Assembly: GCA_013002465.1 (NCBI GenBank)
Contig: JABDJO010000081.1
Location: 1-34,243 of the forward strand
Direction: 5' to 3'
Source: Silicimonas sp.
Lineage (GTDB): Bacteria; Pseudomonadota; Alphaproteobacteria; Rhodobacterales; Rhodobacteraceae
DNA length: 34,243 nt
Below are positions 24,180 to 32,114 of this stretch, piece after piece; position 1 is the stretch's first letter, and each line of letters opens with the position of its first letter. The position numbers and the translations under genes were made by a program. The notes under the pieces were generated by a model. It was not told the origin of the DNA. It ran no database searches and was given only the letters and a program-made list of their open reading frames with translations.

Positions 24180-26864
24180 TTGGGTTTCGACTTTCTCGTC
24201 ACGATTTGCCTGGCTTATGTGCTGCTGCTGTTCTTGGTGGCGTTTTGGGCCGACAAACGGGCCGAGAGGGGGCGCATCGGCTGGTTGCGATCCCCTTTGA
24301 TCTATACTCTGTCGTTGTCGATCTATTGCACGGCTTGGACATTCTACGGCGCTGTAGGCTACGCCGCGCGGTCCGGGCTGGAGTTTGTCACCATTTATCT
24401 TGGCCCAACGCTGGTCATGATCGGCTGGTGGGCACTTTTGCGACGATTGGTGCGCATTGGACGTGCTGAACGGATAACCTCCATCGCAGACCTGATCTCG
24501 TCGCGATTTGGCAAGTCGAATTGGTTGGGTGTGCTGGTGACATTGCTGGCGGTGGTGGGAACCACGCCCTATATCGCGCTGCAACTGCAGTCGGTTACGC
24601 TCAGCTTCGATGCCTTTTCGAACGCAGGGGCCGACACCCAGGGCCAATCCCTGCGACAGACGGCCTTGCTGATCGCGGCCGGGTTGGCCCTTTTCACAAT
24701 CATGTTCGGAACCCGAAATCTTGATGCAAACGAACGCCACCACGGGGTGGTGATCGCTATTGCGGTTGAAGCCGTGGTCAAGCTTGTTGCATTGCTGGCG
24801 GTCGGAATTTTCGTTGTCTTCGTCGTCGGAGGCGGGGCAAGTGCGACGTTCGAAGCCATTGATGCGTCGCCGATTGCGGCCTGGCAGGGGCGGCCCGAGC
24901 GTTGGACGACGATGATTTTCCTGTCGGCTGCCGCGTTTATTTGTCTGCCAAGAATGTTTCAGGTCATGGTCGTCGAAAACTCGGATGAACGTCACCTTGC
25001 GACCGCAAGCTGGGCCTTTCCGCTTTATCTGTTCCTGATGAGTCTGTTTGTTCTGCCGATCGCCGTGGTGGGATTGTCCGTCTTGCCCGAAGGGTCAAAT
25101 CCCGACTTGTTCGTCATGACCATTCCGTTGGAGTTTGACCGCAACGCATTGGCCATGCTGGCATTTCTGGGGGGATTCAGTTCGGCGACTTCCATGGTGA
25201 TTGTGGCTGCGATTGCCTTGTCGACCATGGTGTCGAACCATGTGGTCATGCCGATCTGGCTTTATGCTCGGCAAGGCGGAGCCACGGTGTCAGGAGATGT
25301 CCGCCACGTTGTAATCCTGTCGCGGCGTATCTCAATCGCCGCGGTTTTGGCGTTGGGTTATCTATATTACGTTTTTTCAGGTGGAGGGGCGGCGCTTGCT
25401 GCCATCGGTCTGATTTCCTTCACTGGAGTTGCGCAGATATTGCCCTCGTTGCTGGGTGGCATATTCTGGCGTGGCGCGACCCGGATCGGAGCGGCCGCAG
25501 GGCTTTCTATCGGGTTCGCGGTCTGGCTCTGGACCTCGTTCCTGCCCAGCTTTGGCGACGCGAGCATCCTATCTGCCAACGTATTTGCCAATGGCCCGTT
25601 CGGGATTGAAATGCTGCGTCCCCAGGCCCTGTTCGGGATTGAAGGCCTCGATCCGCTGGTGCATTCGGTACTGTGGTCGATGGTATTGAACACATTGGCC
25701 TTCTTTATCGGGTCGCTGCTAAGCTCTCCGACACCGCTTGAACGGTTCCAGGGTGCGAGTTTCATAAATGTCTTTCGGTATTCGGACGGGGCGCGGGGAT
25801 GGACCGGCAGCACAGTCGAAGCCGAAGATCTTTTGATGATGACGCAACGCTTGATGGGGCCGGCCGACGCCCAGGTCCTGTTCGAGGGCGAGGCCGCCCG
25901 CCAAGGCAAGACAGGGTTCCTTCCAGACGTTACACCAGCTTTCCTTGAACGCTTGGAACGTGAACTTGCCGGTTCGGTCGGGGCCGCCACGGCGCACGCA
26001 ATGTTGATGCAGATAACCGGCGGCGTCTCGGTTACGGTCGAAGAGTTGATGAAGGTTGCCGACGAAGCACAGCAGATCCTTGAGTATTCCAGCCAGCTTG
26101 AAGCCAAATCGCAAGAACTGGAAAGTACCGCCCGCCAGTTGGGGGAGGCCAACGACAAACTTGTTGCCCTTTCGGTTCAGAAGGACGGGTTCCTCAGCCA
26201 GATCAGTCACGAACTTCGCACGCCCATGACCTCGATCCGCTCGTTCAGTGAAATTCTGATGGAAGGCGAATCCATGTCGTCGGATGACCGGCTCAAATAT
26301 AGCCGGATCATCCACAATGAAACGCTGCGTCTGACTCGTCTCTTGGACGATATTCTGGACCTCAGTGTCCTGGAAAACGGCCAGGTGTCGCTTAACAAGC
26401 ATTCAGCGGCACTTCGCGAAATTCTGGACAGTGCCTGCGCCGCGACGGTTCACAACGGCGAGGGCGCTTCGCTTAAGATCGAACGCAATCCCAAGGCCGA
26501 AGAAGTTGAGCTTTTCACAGATGCGGACAGGTTGGCGCAGGTTTTCATCAACTTGATTTCGAACGCCCAGAAATACTGTGATGCCAGGCAACCCAAGCTG
26601 AAGGTTCAGGCAAGCGAAGTTGGTGGACGGCAAGTCGTTGATTTCATTGACAACGGGTCGGGCATTCCCAGGGATAAGCAGTCCATGATCTTCGAGAAAT
26701 TCGCACGAGCGGATGATCACAAGGCGGCGGGTGGTGCCGGGCTGGGATTGGCGATCAGTCGGGAAGTCATGCACCGCCTGGGCGGCAGCATCACCTATCT
26801 GCCTGGCCAGGCCGGTACTGCATTTCGCGTTGTCCTGCCCTTGGAAGAGACAATCGCGGCGTAA
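24180..26864 (+). CDS. SLC5-type sensor histidine kinase (CrbS-like)
   Basis: This 894-residue protein fuses a sodium/solute symporter (SLC5) domain to a histidine kinase. Residues 1 to about 520 hold some 12-13 membrane helices, opening with CTAWTFYGAVGYAARSGLEF-type SLC5 sequence. A linker follows, then a coiled-coil-like stretch. The kinase has the H-box SHELRTPM with His677, the N-box FINLISNAQKYC, and ATP-lid motifs DNGSGIP and GAGLGLAIS. In Vibrio and Pseudomonas, CrbS of this build with CrbR switches on acs when acetate is available. The TTG start is supported by GGAG 8 bases upstream; no in-frame ATG is near. The receiver-only regulator two genes upstream is the likely partner. Confidence 0.93.
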   Translation: MGFDFLVTICLAYVLLLFLVAFWADKRAERGRIGWLRSPLIYTLSLSIYCTAWTFYGAVGYAARSGLEFVTIYLGPTLVMIGWWALLRRLVRIGRAERITSIADLISSRFGKSNWLGVLVTLLAVVGTTPYIALQLQSVTLSFDAFSNAGADTQGQSLRQTALLIAAGLALFTIMFGTRNLDANERHHGVVIAIAVEAVVKLVALLAVGIFVVFVVGGGASATFEAIDASPIAAWQGRPERWTTMIFLSAAAFICLPRMFQVMVVENSDERHLATASWAFPLYLFLMSLFVLPIAVVGLSVLPEGSNPDLFVMTIPLEFDRNALAMLAFLGGFSSATSMVIVAAIALSTMVSNHVVMPIWLYARQGGATVSGDVRHVVILSRRISIAAVLALGYLYYVFSGGGAALAAIGLISFTGVAQILPSLLGGIFWRGATRIGAAAGLSIGFAVWLWTSFLPSFGDASILSANVFANGPFGIEMLRPQALFGIEGLDPLVHSVLWSMVLNTLAFFIGSLLSSPTPLERFQGASFINVFRYSDGARGWTGSTVEAEDLLMMTQRLMGPADAQVLFEGEAARQGKTGFLPDVTPAFLERLERELAGSVGAATAHAMLMQITGGVSVTVEELMKVADEAQQILEYSSQLEAKSQELESTARQLGEANDKLVALSVQKDGFLSQISHELRTPMTSIRSFSEILMEGESMSSDDRLKYSRIIHNETLRLTRLLDDILDLSVLENGQVSLNKHSAALREILDSACAATVHNGEGASLKIERNPKAEEVELFTDADRLAQVFINLISNAQKYCDARQPKLKVQASEVGGRQVVDFIDNGSGIPRDKQSMIFEKFARADDHKAAGGAGLGLAISREVMHRLGGSITYLPGQAGTAFRVVLPLEETIAA

Positions 26865-26927
26865 ATGGCAACGAAATAGTAACCTTGTCACAGGATCCTC
26901 ACGCCGTTCACTAGCAGCGTGAAATCA

Positions 26928-28082
26928 ATGACCGATATGTCCTCAGTTCTGCGTCGGAAACTGGCTCCGGCCCGCTCTGTTACGGTGCCGGGCGGATTGT
27001 CCGTTGATGCCCTTTTGCGGAAAACCATTCCGCGCGATGCAGACAAGGTATTGGGTATGGACGTTCTTGTCGGCGACATCCGGTTTGGCGTTTCTGACAA
27101 AGCGACAGTCTTGACCGGTCTGGCCGACACCGATCTGATCTATCTTCTTGAAAACGAACGCGCAGCGCGTGGGATTTGCGTGGTCTCTTTCGGGTTATTG
27201 GCCGGGCTGATCGAAATCCAGATGTCTGGCGCCGTCACTTCGTCGGCACCACCCGAGCGGCAGCCGACCCGTACCGATGGCGTTGTCGTGTCAAAAATCG
27301 TGGATCAATGGATGGCGACGGCCACCGAGGCGACTGAATCGGACGGTATAGCGGCGGCTTTGCCCATGGCCGGTTTCAAGCGCACCGACGGAGTTCTGAA
27401 CCTGCGAAACACCGAGTTGCGGCTGGAGCCGCAAAACTTTGTAACCCTGACCATCGGATTATCGATGGGAAAGGGGGCCAAGGACGGCACGCTGACATTT
27501 GTGACCCCAGAGCTTGCCGTTGGCGCTGATGGCGGTGCCGACAAGACCAGGCAGCGCATGCACGGACACCTGTGTCAGATCCATGCGCCCATGCAGGCAA
27601 TTCTTACGCGCTTGCCGGTCTCGATAGATAAGGTGCGGACGCTTGCGGTTGGAACGGTAATTCCTGTGCCTTCCGAATGCCTGTCCAGTGTGCGGCTTGA
27701 GGGCGAAAACGGGCGGCTGATTGCGCTTTCTCGGCTGGGTCAGTTCAATGGTCAAAAAGCGGTGCGCCTGTTGCAGGGCAGTGGACCGGTGGCGCCAAGC
27801 AAGAGTGTGGGGGCAGACACTGCGCCGGGTGAGTTCGATATGCTGACAAAAGCGGAAAGCGACGTCCCCGCTGCCTTGCCAGTGGCAAACGACTTGCCCG
27901 ATGTGACGGATGGTGCCATGGCCGACAACTCTGCCGCGTCGGATATTGCGGGCGATGATGCACCGGCCCCCTTGCCCGACCTGCCAAACTTGCCGGACCT
28001 TCCCGATCTTCCCGACCTGCCCGATCCCGCCGGTTTGCCCGACCTTCCGGATCTGCCCGACCTGCCAGCCATCGACGACTGA
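26928..28082 (+). CDS. FliM/FliN-like flagellar switch family protein with LPD-repeat tail
   Basis: This protein of about 384 residues resembles FliM. It has a CheC/FliM-like middle region (FGLLAGLIEIQMSGAVTSS) and a C-terminal SpoA domain (LPVSIDKVRTLAVGTVIPVP, then ending GQKAVRLLQG). The N-terminus has LRRKLAPAR and no clear CheY-binding motif of standard FliM. After residue ~300 it is acidic and Pro-rich, with ten LP(D/N/A) units at 27972-28070. FliM/FliN proteins form the cytoplasmic rotor switch. The start is uncertain: GTG 26919 or ATG 26928 or 26937, none with a good ribosome site; 26928 is a compromise. It follows the sensor kinase at 63 bases and lies near the CheY-like regulator. 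Confidence 0.72.
   Translation: MTDMSSVLRRKLAPARSVTVPGGLSVDALLRKTIPRDADKVLGMDVLVGDIRFGVSDKATVLTGLADTDLIYLLENERAARGICVVSFGLLAGLIEIQMSGAVTSSAPPERQPTRTDGVVVSKIVDQWMATATEATESDGIAAALPMAGFKRTDGVLNLRNTELRLEPQNFVTLTIGLSMGKGAKDGTLTFVTPELAVGADGGADKTRQRMHGHLCQIHAPMQAILTRLPVSIDKVRTLAVGTVIPVPSECLSSVRLEGENGRLIALSRLGQFNGQKAVRLLQGSGPVAPSKSVGADTAPGEFDMLTKAESDVPAALPVANDLPDVTDGAMADNSAASDIAGDDAPAPLPDLPNLPDLPDLPDLPDPAGLPDLPDLPDLPAIDD
27972..28070 (+). repeat. LPD repeats in the FliM-like protein
   Basis: Eleven nine-base units encode LPD or a close variant, with one PAG unit breaking the run. The codons differ from unit to unit (for example TTGCCCGAC, CTTCCCGAT, CTGCCCGAC), so the pattern is held at protein level and not only by recent DNA duplication. 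It makes a negatively charged, proline-rich tail on the FliM-like protein. Confidence 0.85.
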
Positions 28083-28234
28083 CAGGGACGACCGGCGAAT
28101 TTCTGCCGTTTCGAATCCGAAGGTCGGCGGTGGCGCGTCAGAACGTCCGTTTTCAATGATTGGTTAACGCATTCCGGCGTGACCTGTGGTAGACTCATAC
28201 ACGTGCTGTTGCTGTTTTAGACCTGGGAGGCGTC

Positions 28235-28399
28235 ATGAAAAACGAGAACCCGGCCGAGCGGCCAAAGACCAAGCCCGAGATTCTGCAATTGGCCCAAAAG
28301 CCTAAGCCAATTGATCCGAAACTTTTGCGGTTTCCTGCGCGCCACGCGGCAAATACTCAGACCGATCTGGACGACATGTGGGACAATCTGCCTGTCTGA
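28235..28399 (+). CDS. Small hydrophilic protein (54 aa)
   Basis: The 54-codon ORF has GGGAGG 4-9 bases before its ATG. The product is hydrophilic and rich in proline and lysine in its first half (ERPKTKPEILQLAQKPKPID). It ends in TDLDDMWDNLPV, where the acidic-aromatic tail looks like a short binding peptide. No family is recognised. It lies 152 bases after the FliM-like gene and 52 before the hydratase fusion gene. The good ribosome site and non-random composition argue that it is real. Confidence 0.6.
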   Translation: MKNENPAERPKTKPEILQLAQKPKPIDPKLLRFPARHAANTQTDLDDMWDNLPV

Positions 28400-28451
28400 T
28401 CGAAACGCGACACCAAGCTTGAGTTTCCGCGCCGTTGGCGTATGAAAAGTC

Positions 28452-30542
28452 ATGGGCAGGGAAGAGCAGGTCGCGCCAGCAGAGAAAGTTCGCAGCGAGC
28501 GCCGCGAAGGCGTTGTTGTTGTGACAATCGACAATCCGCCAACGGCGGCATTGTCCGGAGACGTGCGTGCAGGTGTGTTGACGGCATTGGATGCGGCTCA
28601 GGCCGACGATGTCATCAAGGCCATTGTGATCACCGGAAGCGACAAGATTTTCGCCACCGGGGCCGGGTTGCAGGACACCGGCAATGAAAACGTCCCGTCA
28701 CTGGCGGACCTTTGTGATCGTATTGAAGCTTCGGAAAAGCCCGTGGTCGTCGCCATCGCCGGGTCGGCATTGGGCGGCGGGCTTGAGGTTGCGCTTGCGG
28801 CTCATGTGCGTGTGGCAACGCCCTCGGCACGGTTGGGTGCCCCGGAAATCACCCTTGGATTACTGCCAAGTGCTGGCGGCACGCAACGGATGCCGAAGGT
28901 GATCGGCGGGATCGCTGCGTTGAAGCTGTTGCTGAGTGGTCGCGCCGTTTCGGGAGAAACCGCCCGCAAACTTGGGCTTGTCGACGTTCTGGAACCGGAT
29001 GATCTGGTGGCTGCGGCCGTAAGACACGCAGCGCGTCTTGCCGAAAGCAAGGGCGAATTGCGCCGAAGTTCGACTCGTCGTGACAGGTTGGGCGAGGGCA
29101 CCGGATTTCTGGAGTCTGTGGCCAACCATCGCCGCGCCGCCGACGCGTCGCCTCTGGATGCGCCGATGCGGATGATCGAATGCGTCGAGGCGGCGCTTTT
29201 GTTGCCGTATGATATCGGGCGCGGGATGGAGCAGGCGGCCTATGACGATCTGGTCGAGTCCGAGCATTCGAAATCCCTCAGGCACATATTTTCTGTTGAG
29301 CGCCAGCTTCAGGCCGCAACCAGATGGGAAGGTCGGGTGTCATCCCGGCCGATGTCCGGTGTTGCGGTTATCGGAGCCAAGGGCATCGGGGCAGAACTGG
29401 TCGTTCAGTGCCTGGATGCCGGGTTCAAGGTTGCCGTGGCCGAAGCCGACGATGAAACGCTGGAAGACGGAGTGTCGCGGATCATCGGGCACTACGATGC
29501 CCGCCTGGCGGCAGGCGCGATGACGGATGACGCGGTGGAACAGACCCTGGACCGGATGCAGGCGCTGTCAGGTTATTCCAAGATTTCAGATAAGGACGTT
29601 GTCGTTGACCCTTCGCCGGTTCTGACCAAAAAGCGGGTGGCCGAACTTGACGCCGCGATGAAAGCAGGGGCGATCCTGATCGTCGGGGGCGAACGCGTCG
29701 ACGTCGGGACCGTGGCGTCCATGACGGGGCGCGCTGCGGATGTTGTCGGCATGCGTTTCTTTGCCGGGATAAAGAAGAATCGGCTGGTTGAAATGGCGGC
29801 ATCGGACCAGAGCGGTCCTCGGTCAGTTGCAACGGCCCGGGCATTTGCCCGCAAGATCGACCGCCTGATCCTCAATACGGCTCCGGGCAAGGATTCAATC
29901 GGAACGCGGATATCCGAAGCCCTTCACGCTGCCGCCGATCTTTGCCTCGAGGACGGTGCCCGTATTGGTCAGATCGACGCCGCCCTTCGCGATTGGGGAT
30001 TGCCGCACGGGTCTTTTGCATATCGCGATATCATCGGGGTCAAGCGTCAAAGCGGCCCGCGCGGGATGGAAGGCCAACGGGGCGGCGGCATTGACGCGGT
30101 GCTTGCGTCTGTCGGGCGGTTCGGCATCTCGGTCGGGCGCGGGTACTACCTTTACCGGCATCGCGGCAAGCCCGGGATTGAAGACACCGACATCCAACAG
30201 ATGATCGAGGCCGACCGGACCGCCAAAGGCATTCAACCCCGCGCGGTGACAGATGCCGAGATTAGGTTTCGCTGTGTCGCCGCAATGGCAGGTGCAGGGG
30301 CACAACTGGTTGCGGAAGGTATTGCGAAACGGCCCGCCGACATCGACATGGTCGCTGTCCATGGGCTTGGCTTTGCGCGCCGGACCGGGGGGGTCATGTT
30401 TGCTGCCGATCTGATGGGATTAAAGGAAGTCAGCCAACAGATTTCAGCGATGGCGCGCGACAGCGCGCGTATCCCGCCGCCTCCGTCGATCCTGACCGAC
30501 CTGATCCGGTCAAAAAAGGGGTTTTCGGACCTGAATGCTTAA
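28452..30542 (+). CDS. Enoyl-CoA hydratase / 3-hydroxyacyl-CoA dehydrogenase fusion with altered dehydrogenase half
   Basis: This 696-residue protein has the layout of the beta-oxidation multifunctional enzyme (FadJ/MFE-1 type). Residues ~15-200 are the crotonase domain, with catalytic Glu112 (GGGLEVALA) and Glu132 (PEITLGLLPSAGGTQR). Residues ~300-480 are the NAD-binding dehydrogenase domain, and ~485-690 its C-terminal domains. The dehydrogenase half departs from the family. GAKGIG (308-313) replaces GAGTMG. VGGE (411-414) stands where SNTS is expected. Arg435 replaces the catalytic histidine of HFFNP. GTR (484-486) replaces GNR. The hydratase half looks intact, apart from Gly72 replacing the usual Asp in the FATGAGL loop. 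It may have lost dehydrogenation and kept hydration, or do something else. Lipid or acyl-CoA metabolism is still likely. Confidence 0.85.
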   Translation: MGREEQVAPAEKVRSERREGVVVVTIDNPPTAALSGDVRAGVLTALDAAQADDVIKAIVITGSDKIFATGAGLQDTGNENVPSLADLCDRIEASEKPVVVAIAGSALGGGLEVALAAHVRVATPSARLGAPEITLGLLPSAGGTQRMPKVIGGIAALKLLLSGRAVSGETARKLGLVDVLEPDDLVAAAVRHAARLAESKGELRRSSTRRDRLGEGTGFLESVANHRRAADASPLDAPMRMIECVEAALLLPYDIGRGMEQAAYDDLVESEHSKSLRHIFSVERQLQAATRWEGRVSSRPMSGVAVIGAKGIGAELVVQCLDAGFKVAVAEADDETLEDGVSRIIGHYDARLAAGAMTDDAVEQTLDRMQALSGYSKISDKDVVVDPSPVLTKKRVAELDAAMKAGAILIVGGERVDVGTVASMTGRAADVVGMRFFAGIKKNRLVEMAASDQSGPRSVATARAFARKIDRLILNTAPGKDSIGTRISEALHAAADLCLEDGARIGQIDAALRDWGLPHGSFAYRDIIGVKRQSGPRGMEGQRGGGIDAVLASVGRFGISVGRGYYLYRHRGKPGIEDTDIQQMIEADRTAKGIQPRAVTDAEIRFRCVAAMAGAGAQLVAEGIAKRPADIDMVAVHGLGFARRTGGVMFAADLMGLKEVSQQISAMARDSARIPPPPSILTDLIRSKKGFSDLNA

Positions 30543-30567
30543 GGTTGCGAGAGGGGCCTTTGCTGGA

Positions 30568-30783
30568 TCAGCCAAGTAGGATGCCGACGACCACCATCAT
30601 CAATCCGACGGCTGACAGAAACAACGCACCCATGTTCACTGCGACGACCTTTTGAAGCCGCGTTTTCATGGCCGCGTCATCCAGACCCGCCCGGCGCGCC
30701 TTTTGTACCGTCAGGATACACCAGATCAGCCCGCCAAGGCCGACAAGTGTCACAAGGGCTCCGATCCAGATGAGGCTATCCAA
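30568..30783 (-). CDS. Small two-span membrane protein (71 aa)
   Basis: The 71-residue protein has helix one at about residues 4-25 (IWIGALVTLVGLGGLIWCIL), a basic loop with KARRAGLDDAAMKTRLQKV, and helix two at about 47-70. The start codon is TTG at 30783, with AGGAG 8 bases upstream; no nearer ATG exists. It is divergent from the GapR gene on the plus strand. Short proteins of this shape occur widely in Rhodobacteraceae. No function can be given. Confidence 0.7.
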   Translation of the reverse strand: MDSLIWIGALVTLVGLGGLIWCILTVQKARRAGLDDAAMKTRLQKVVAVNMGALFLSAVGLMMVVVGILLG

Positions 30784-30902
30784 TTGTCCGGCTCCTTGAT
30801 GTGCCGGGTCATGCCGTAAACGTTGATCCAGCCCGGATCAAGTCTTGCGAAGGGTCAGAGAGGGCGGTACTCAGGCCGTCCGTATCCACAATGAGGCCCG
30901 CC

Positions 30903-31160
30903 ATGGACGACAGCGTCACCGAACAAAGCTACCGTGTTACTGCTGACGAGCTTCGTCAGTTTATCGAACGTTTTGAACGTCTTGAGGCCGAGAAACGCGA
31001 CATCGCAGAGCAACAGAAAGAGGTGATGGCCGAGGCCAAGGGGCGGGGCTATGACACCAAGGTGATGCGAAAGGTGGTTGCGTTGAGAAAGCGCGACAAG
31101 GACGACATAGCCGAAGAGGAAGCCGTTCTTGAGATGTACAAGGAAGCGCTTGGGATGTAG
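30903..31160 (+). CDS. GapR-like DNA-binding protein (DUF2312)
   Basis: GapR of Caulobacter binds overtwisted, AT-rich DNA ahead of replication and transcription machinery and helps topoisomerases. This 85-residue protein matches its pattern: a helical ELRQFIERFERLEAEKRDIA, then EQQKEVMAEAKGRGYD, then KVMRKVVALRKRDKDD, and a last helix EEEAVLEMYKEALGM. Length is normal. The ATG at 30903 gives the compact family length. GAGG lies 6-10 bases upstream. An in-frame start at 30891 would add four residues. Confidence 0.9.
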   Translation: MDDSVTEQSYRVTADELRQFIERFERLEAEKRDIAEQQKEVMAEAKGRGYDTKVMRKVVALRKRDKDDIAEEEAVLEMYKEALGM

Positions 31161-31165
31161 CCCGC

Positions 31166-32032
31166 CTAAGGTGTGATGAAGGTGACGCCCTGCATCCGCG
31201 CAATCCGTGCCACATCGTCTTCGTACTGATCGCTAAGCATATTGATCGTGTCGGTTGTCCATCCGGGGACGTCGATCTCGGCCTCGACGGCGGTGTCTAT
31301 GGCGTGAACCTCCAGAAAGGCCGATACCGCGCGTCGGCGCTTTGACTGACCGGTGACCTGGCGTGCATCCAGGAATTCGATGAGACGGGTCATGCCCTCG
31401 CTGGTGATGATCGTATCCAGCATATCGAATTCGCCTTCCAGTTCTGTGAAAGGATCATGCCCGGTCACTTCGCGCATGATTTCGGACCAGATAAAGGGCG
31501 TATCTTCATGGCACCAGGCGATGATCCGAGAACCGGGATTTGCCACCGCGATATCGGCAATGACTTCCGCCCAAAGAAGATCGCCGAGCGCGATACTGGC
31601 AAGCACATCATAACTTTCACCAGCCGATTTCAGGGTTTCTGGAATGAACGTTGCGGGATTGCGCACGGCGATGGCAAATTCCGCCCTGTGAGACGGCAGA
31701 CACTGACGAAGCCACGCGGATTTCTGGGCCTTCGGGTAAAGTCCATCTTCGGCCAGGACAACATTCGGGCGACACAGGAAATTGTCATTGGACAGAACGA
31801 TGCGCTGCGCGGTGTCGTCATCGCAAATCGCCTCCATCACCATGGCTTCGGTATCGGCATCGGCAGGCGCGCCCCGCAAAGTGGTAGAGATATCGCCCAG
31901 CAATTCGCGATACCGGCTGGGGCCTGGTACGGTAATGCCCTCGGCAGCCAGTTTCGCACGATTGCGCAGGATTGAACGGATCAGCAGCCCGTCATCTGTG
32001 CTGTGCGCACCGAGGTGGAAAAGGATATCCAT
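31166..32032 (-). CDS. Sulfotransferase-like protein of unknown function
   Basis: The 288-residue protein starts MDILFHLGAHSTDDG, which has the placement of the sulfotransferase-fold first strand and PAPS loop, where family members read GLPKTGTT or GAHKTGS. Here the loop is HSTDDG, without the lysine and TGT residues. Later AIAVRNPATFIPETLKSA has the form of the second PAPS contact ('RdP..S'). The rest shows mixed alpha/beta character. The fold is therefore likely, but PAPS binding and activity are doubtful. The start at 32032 is used because it gives the fold's first strand; a start at 32077 is possible. It converges with GapR, 5 bases between stops. Confidence 0.5.
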   Translation of the reverse strand: MDILFHLGAHSTDDGLLIRSILRNRAKLAAEGITVPGPSRYRELLGDISTTLRGAPADADTEAMVMEAICDDDTAQRIVLSNDNFLCRPNVVLAEDGLYPKAQKSAWLRQCLPSHRAEFAIAVRNPATFIPETLKSAGESYDVLASIALGDLLWAEVIADIAVANPGSRIIAWCHEDTPFIWSEIMREVTGHDPFTELEGEFDMLDTIITSEGMTRLIEFLDARQVTGQSKRRRAVSAFLEVHAIDTAVEAEIDVPGWTTDTINMLSDQYEDDVARIARMQGVTFITP

Positions 32033-32114
32033 TCGTGTCTGCCCGCTCTCGCCTTGGGTGAAGATAGACCGGGTCACTGGACAGGGGAACCCGTTTCAAG
32101 CTAGGCGTCGCAGG

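Noticed and set aside
27972..28070. Could the nine-base units be a CRISPR or other DNA repeat element?
   Set aside because: Units are contiguous, in frame, differ at third codon positions, and encode a steady LPD pattern; there are no spacers. No CRISPR array was seen anywhere in the window.
31782..32114. 111-residue upstream extension of the iron-type permease
   Set aside because: It is antisense to the sulfotransferase-like gene and lacks membrane or signal character.
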